DNA from: Azovibrio restrictus
GTDB taxonomy: Bacteria > Pseudomonadota > Gammaproteobacteria > Burkholderiales > Rhodocyclaceae
Length of the DNA stretch: 8,298 nucleotides
Reading direction: 5' to 3'
Assembly (NCBI GenBank): GCA_003252145.1
Contig: QKDJ01000322.1
Coordinates: 1-8,298, forward strand
Shown here: in pieces, positions 5,953 to 8,298 of the stretch
Numbering within the stretch: the first letter of the stretch is position 1
How the letters are laid out: each line of letters starts with the position of its first letter
Program-made: the position numbers and the translations under genes
The notes under the pieces: generated by a model
Database searches by the model: none
Told to the model about the DNA's origin: nothing
What the model saw: only the letters and a program-made list of their open reading frames with translations

Positions 5953-6393
5953 TCAGTTCAGGGTTTCTGGCTTTTTGACCGGTATGCGAAGGACGGAGAT
6001 GCCTTCATCTTCCAGGGCATCACACTCGTCCTGGCTGGCCTGTCCCCGGATGGGACGAGCCGGTGCTTCCTCGTAGTGAATGCGGCGGGCTTCTTCGGCA
6101 AACTGCGCCCCCACATCCTCACTATGGGCCATGAGGACTTCACCCAGCTGTTGCAGCAATTGAGCCGGGTCTGGCATGGATGGGGCTGGAGCGGCAGCCT
6201 TGGGCTGAGAGGGTGCAACCGCCGCCGCCCCTGTGGCGATGTAACTGGCGGACGGCACCCGACGCACTCCGGAACTATCGCAGACCGGACACTGGACCAG
6301 GCCCTGGGCATTCTGCCGCTCGAAGTCCTCTGCTGAGGCAAACCAGCCTTCAAACCGGTGTTCCTGCTCACACAGCAGATCAATGATGATCAT
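5953..6393 (-). CDS. DUF1178 family protein
   Basis: A 146-aa protein starting MIIIDLLCEQEHRFEGWF and continuing ASAEDFERQ, the characteristic opening of DUF1178. I place the start at ATG 6393 rather than the earlier in-frame codon at 6432 because the family begins here and a GAGG lies 6 nt upstream. Cys8 (with His12) and a CPVC pair (Cys35, Cys38) look like a small metal-binding knuckle, as in FmdB-like zinc ribbons. An Ala/Pro-rich linker (about 55-80) leads to a conserved helical C-terminal part (AQFAEEARRIHYEEAPARPIRGQAS). The function is not known. The start overlaps the end of the upstream GtrA-like gene by 14 nt, so it is probably co-transcribed and translationally coupled. Its stop is 20 nt from the stop of the convergent hemerythrin gene, with no convincing terminator between them. 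Confidence 0.9.
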   Translation of the reverse strand: MIIIDLLCEQEHRFEGWFASAEDFERQNAQGLVQCPVCDSSGVRRVPSASYIATGAAAVAPSQPKAAAPAPSMPDPAQLLQQLGEVLMAHSEDVGAQFAEEARRIHYEEAPARPIRGQASQDECDALEDEGISVLRIPVKKPETLN

Positions 6394-6799
6394 GACTAAC
6401 CTCGTGTTTCCGGGCAAAGGTCCAGATGGCATTGGCGGCGTAATGCCAGAACAGCAACAGACCGGTTACCAGAATCTGGGCCCAGAGATAGGGGAATTCC
6501 AGGCCATGAGTCAGCAGGCTCATCAATAGGGTGTTGAACACCAGCCCGCTGCCAGCCACGGCGAGAAAGCGGGGCAAGGCTTCACGATGGGGCCTGCTGG
6601 AGGCGAAAACCAGAGTACGGCTCAGGCTGTAGTTGATCAGGGCACCCAACAGAAAACCGGCCACAGAACCCAGTACTGGATCAGCCCCACCCCACTCCAC
6701 CAGGGTCACCAGCAAAGCGTAATGGCCCAGGGTGCCAACCCCGCCCACGGCGGCAAAGCCAAGAAAGCGACGGAACTGGGCCGCCAATCCTTGGCTCAC
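6380..6799 (-). CDS. GtrA-like integral membrane protein
   Basis: A 139-aa protein with four predicted membrane helices (roughly residues 11-32, 42-62, 77-97 and 105-125) and the GtrA-family pattern: FLGFAAVGGVGTLGHYALL at the N-terminus, GALINYSLSRTLVF in the second helix-loop and FWHYAANAIWTF near the end. GtrA proteins are thought to flip or help translocate polyprenyl-phosphate-linked sugars used to modify O-antigen, cell-wall glycans or proteins. The start is GTG at 6799, overlapping the TGA of the preceding glycosyltransferase gene (GTGA), with AAAGG 8 nt upstream, so translation is coupled. The pairing with a polyprenyl-sugar-dependent glycosyltransferase supports a shared job: one moves the lipid-linked sugar, the other transfers it. 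The acceptor is unknown. Confidence 0.9.
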   Translation of the reverse strand: MSQGLAAQFRRFLGFAAVGGVGTLGHYALLVTLVEWGGADPVLGSVAGFLLGALINYSLSRTLVFASSRPHREALPRFLAVAGSGLVFNTLLMSLLTHGLEFPYLWAQILVTGLLLFWHYAANAIWTFARKHEVSHDHH

Positions 6800-8298
6800 C
6801 GGGGATGCCTTTGGTGGGGATGCAGCTGACGCCGGTCCAGCACGACCATGAGCGACACCCCTTCCCGGCTGACGCCCCCGATCTGCTCTCCTTGCATGGC
6901 GGTATTACAGCCCATATGGGTGGTACTCAGGAAAAAGTCAGCCTTATACCAGTCCTTGGTCACCACGAACAAGCGAGGATCCAGATATTCCGTACCCTGA
7001 ATGGTTTCGGCACAGACTGCCACCGGGTAAGGCTCGTCGCGGACATCATCTTCCTGATCCACCAAGCTGTTGAGCTGCTGGGCACCTTCCCGCAGGCTGC
7101 CGGACCAGTAATCCAGTTCCCAGCCCTTGGCAGCTCCAGGCAAGCCGCCCACAAACTGGTTGTAGGCGATGTATTCATAGGGATGGAGCCGCACCATGTG
7201 ATACACGGGCAGTGCCGTCAGTACCAGCAAGACCAGCCCCAAACCTTTACACATGAAACCCTGGCAACGCTCCCACAACAACAACCAGCCCCAGGCTCCC
7301 AGAATGGATAGGGGGGGCAGGAGGAAGGTGAAGTGGCGAACTCCGTTATACAAGGAAGGGCGGCCCAGCAAGGTATAGGTCAGAGGCACAACAGCAGCCA
7401 GCAGCAAGGGGAGCCAGAGCAACAGTCCCTGCCCTGCCCTTTGGTCCCGCAAGCCCACACGCACCACCAGGCCAATACCGGCCAGCCCCAAACCCAGCAA
7501 GGTGATTTCCGGCAGGCGCACCAGCAGGTAGCAGAGCAGATAGGTGCGAGGCACCTCCCCGTTCTTGGTCACCACCCCATCCACGATGGTGAAGAGATCA
7601 AAGGAGAAATGATTGAAGGTGGTGGCCGCCTGATACAGATGGTCCCAACCCATCACCGACCAGGGCCAGCAGAAGCCCATCACCACCAAAGCCACCAGTG
7701 CTGCGGGCAACAGATGGAGCACCGCCCCCAGCAGACGCCAGATGAATTCCCCCGCGTTTTTGGAACACAGGCTCCAGGCCAGTACGCCCATACCCAGATA
7801 GAACACGGAAAATACCGCACCCACCCGCAGACCAAAGGCCAGGCCAATGGCCAAGCCCAGCTTGATGATCAGGGCCCAGGACGGACGAGGCAAACTGGAT
7901 ACGAAACGAATGCTGTAATACACGGCCCAGATCATGGTGGTGCCAAAGGGCACATCCTTGGTATGGGTGAACATGGCCCCCGTCCAGGCTCCGGTCACGC
8001 CCAGCAGCAATACCGCCAGGAAAGCCAGACGTTCGCCCCCCAGCAGTTTGGCCACCTTCCAGGTCCCCAGCAGACCCAGCAGGCCGAAGACAGCGGAAAT
8101 CAGGTGCCGCAGGTCCCAGACATCCATGGGCACCAGTTTTTCAAAGGCGGCCGCGATGATGTCGAACAGTCCCCCGTAGAGGTACAGGTTCTTGTAGTTG
8201 AAGGCCCCCATGTCCTGGAGGCCGGAGCTGTAGAAATCCAGCAGCAAGCGGCCATAGACGTGTTGCACCTCCTCGTCATTGCTCAGACCGTAGTGGTT
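6796..8298 (-). CDS. PMT/GT39-type membrane glycosyltransferase (N-terminus outside window)
   Basis: The frame is open to the right edge; the ten codons before the GTG at 8268 read NHYGLSNDEE, so the true start lies beyond 8298 and the first membrane helix is missing. 500 residues are visible. The first extracytoplasmic loop has the acidic DEE pair expected of polyprenyl-phosphate-sugar-dependent GT-C enzymes and a conserved THTKDVPFGT segment. About nine or ten hydrophobic helices follow, then a soluble C-terminal region of about 120 residues (HLHP-like MVRLHPYEYIAYNQFVGG, then WELDYWSGSLREGAQQLN). Such enzymes move a sugar from a lipid carrier to protein, lipid A or glycan on the periplasmic side. 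The gene overlaps the GtrA-like gene by 4 nt. Donor and acceptor cannot be told from sequence. The final residues are His/Arg-rich (QLHPHQRHPR). Confidence 0.9.
   Translation of the reverse strand, partial: NHYGLSNDEEVQHVYGRLLLDFYSSGLQDMGAFNYKNLYLYGGLFDIIAAAFEKLVPMDVWDLRHLISAVFGLLGLLGTWKVAKLLGGERLAFLAVLLLGVTGAWTGAMFTHTKDVPFGTTMIWAVYYSIRFVSSLPRPSWALIIKLGLAIGLAFGLRVGAVFSVFYLGMGVLAWSLCSKNAGEFIWRLLGAVLHLLPAALVALVVMGFCWPWSVMGWDHLYQAATTFNHFSFDLFTIVDGVVTKNGEVPRTYLLCYLLVRLPEITLLGLGLAGIGLVVRVGLRDQRAGQGLLLWLPLLLAAVVPLTYTLLGRPSLYNGVRHFTFLLPPLSILGAWGWLLLWERCQGFMCKGLGLVLLVLTALPVYHMVRLHPYEYIAYNQFVGGLPGAAKGWELDYWSGSLREGAQQLNSLVDQEDDVRDEPYPVAVCAETIQGTEYLDPRLFVVTKDWYKADFFLSTTHMGCNTAMQGEQIGGVSREGVSLMVVLDRRQLHPHQRHPR

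Noticed and set aside
6805..7311. A 168-aa plus-strand frame opposite the glycosyltransferase C-terminal region.
   Set aside because: Antisense to a clear membrane glycosyltransferase gene; no ribosome site or domain.

Overview
This window fits a Gram-negative proteobacterium. It has a TonB-dependent outer-membrane receptor, a periplasmic binding protein, a sigma-54 activator and a DUF1178 protein. Coding GC is moderately high and the GAF/AAA+/Fis activator is of the alternative-nitrogenase type, which makes a nitrogen-fixing beta- or gammaproteobacterium likely. The Rhodocyclales are my best guess, from general impression only. No rRNA, tRNA, CRISPR or mobile element was seen.

Layout, left to right. 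(1) Positions 1-3128, plus strand: the 3' part of a TonB-dependent receptor, then, 2 nt later, a periplasmic metal-complex binding protein. This is an uptake operon whose permease and ATPase are not in the window. (2) Positions 3173-5122, minus strand: an AnfA/VnfA-like activator followed by an unrecognised 80-aa protein. (3) Positions 5123-5455: a 333-bp control region between the activator and a divergent gene. (4) Positions 5456-5932, plus strand: a single-domain bacteriohemerythrin. (5) Positions 5953-8298, minus strand: a compact operon of a PMT/GT39-type membrane glycosyltransferase (cut by the right edge), a GtrA-like protein and a DUF1178 protein, with overlapping genes.

The most informative part is the control region. 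It holds a perfect 8-8-8 palindrome, CGCTATAT-N8-ATATAGCG, that matches the molybdate-responsive ModE 'Mo-box'. The Mo-box overlaps a TATAAT -10 element 43-48 nt upstream of the activator start. Further upstream, on the same strand, lies a near-perfect -24/-12 sigma-54 promoter. A GTAC-N6-GTAC dyad, the known VnfA-type (and AnfA-compatible TAC-N6-GTA) recognition sequence, is centred about 75 bp upstream of that promoter's predicted start. The activator carries the C-X-C-X4-C motif found before the GAF domain in VnfA/AnfA proteins. Together these suggest a molybdenum-repressed, self-activating master regulator of an alternative (V or Fe-only) nitrogenase. The hemerythrin may share its control region, and a metallophore-type uptake system lies next door. 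The nitrogenase structural genes are not in the window, so this reading is inference from regulator and sites.
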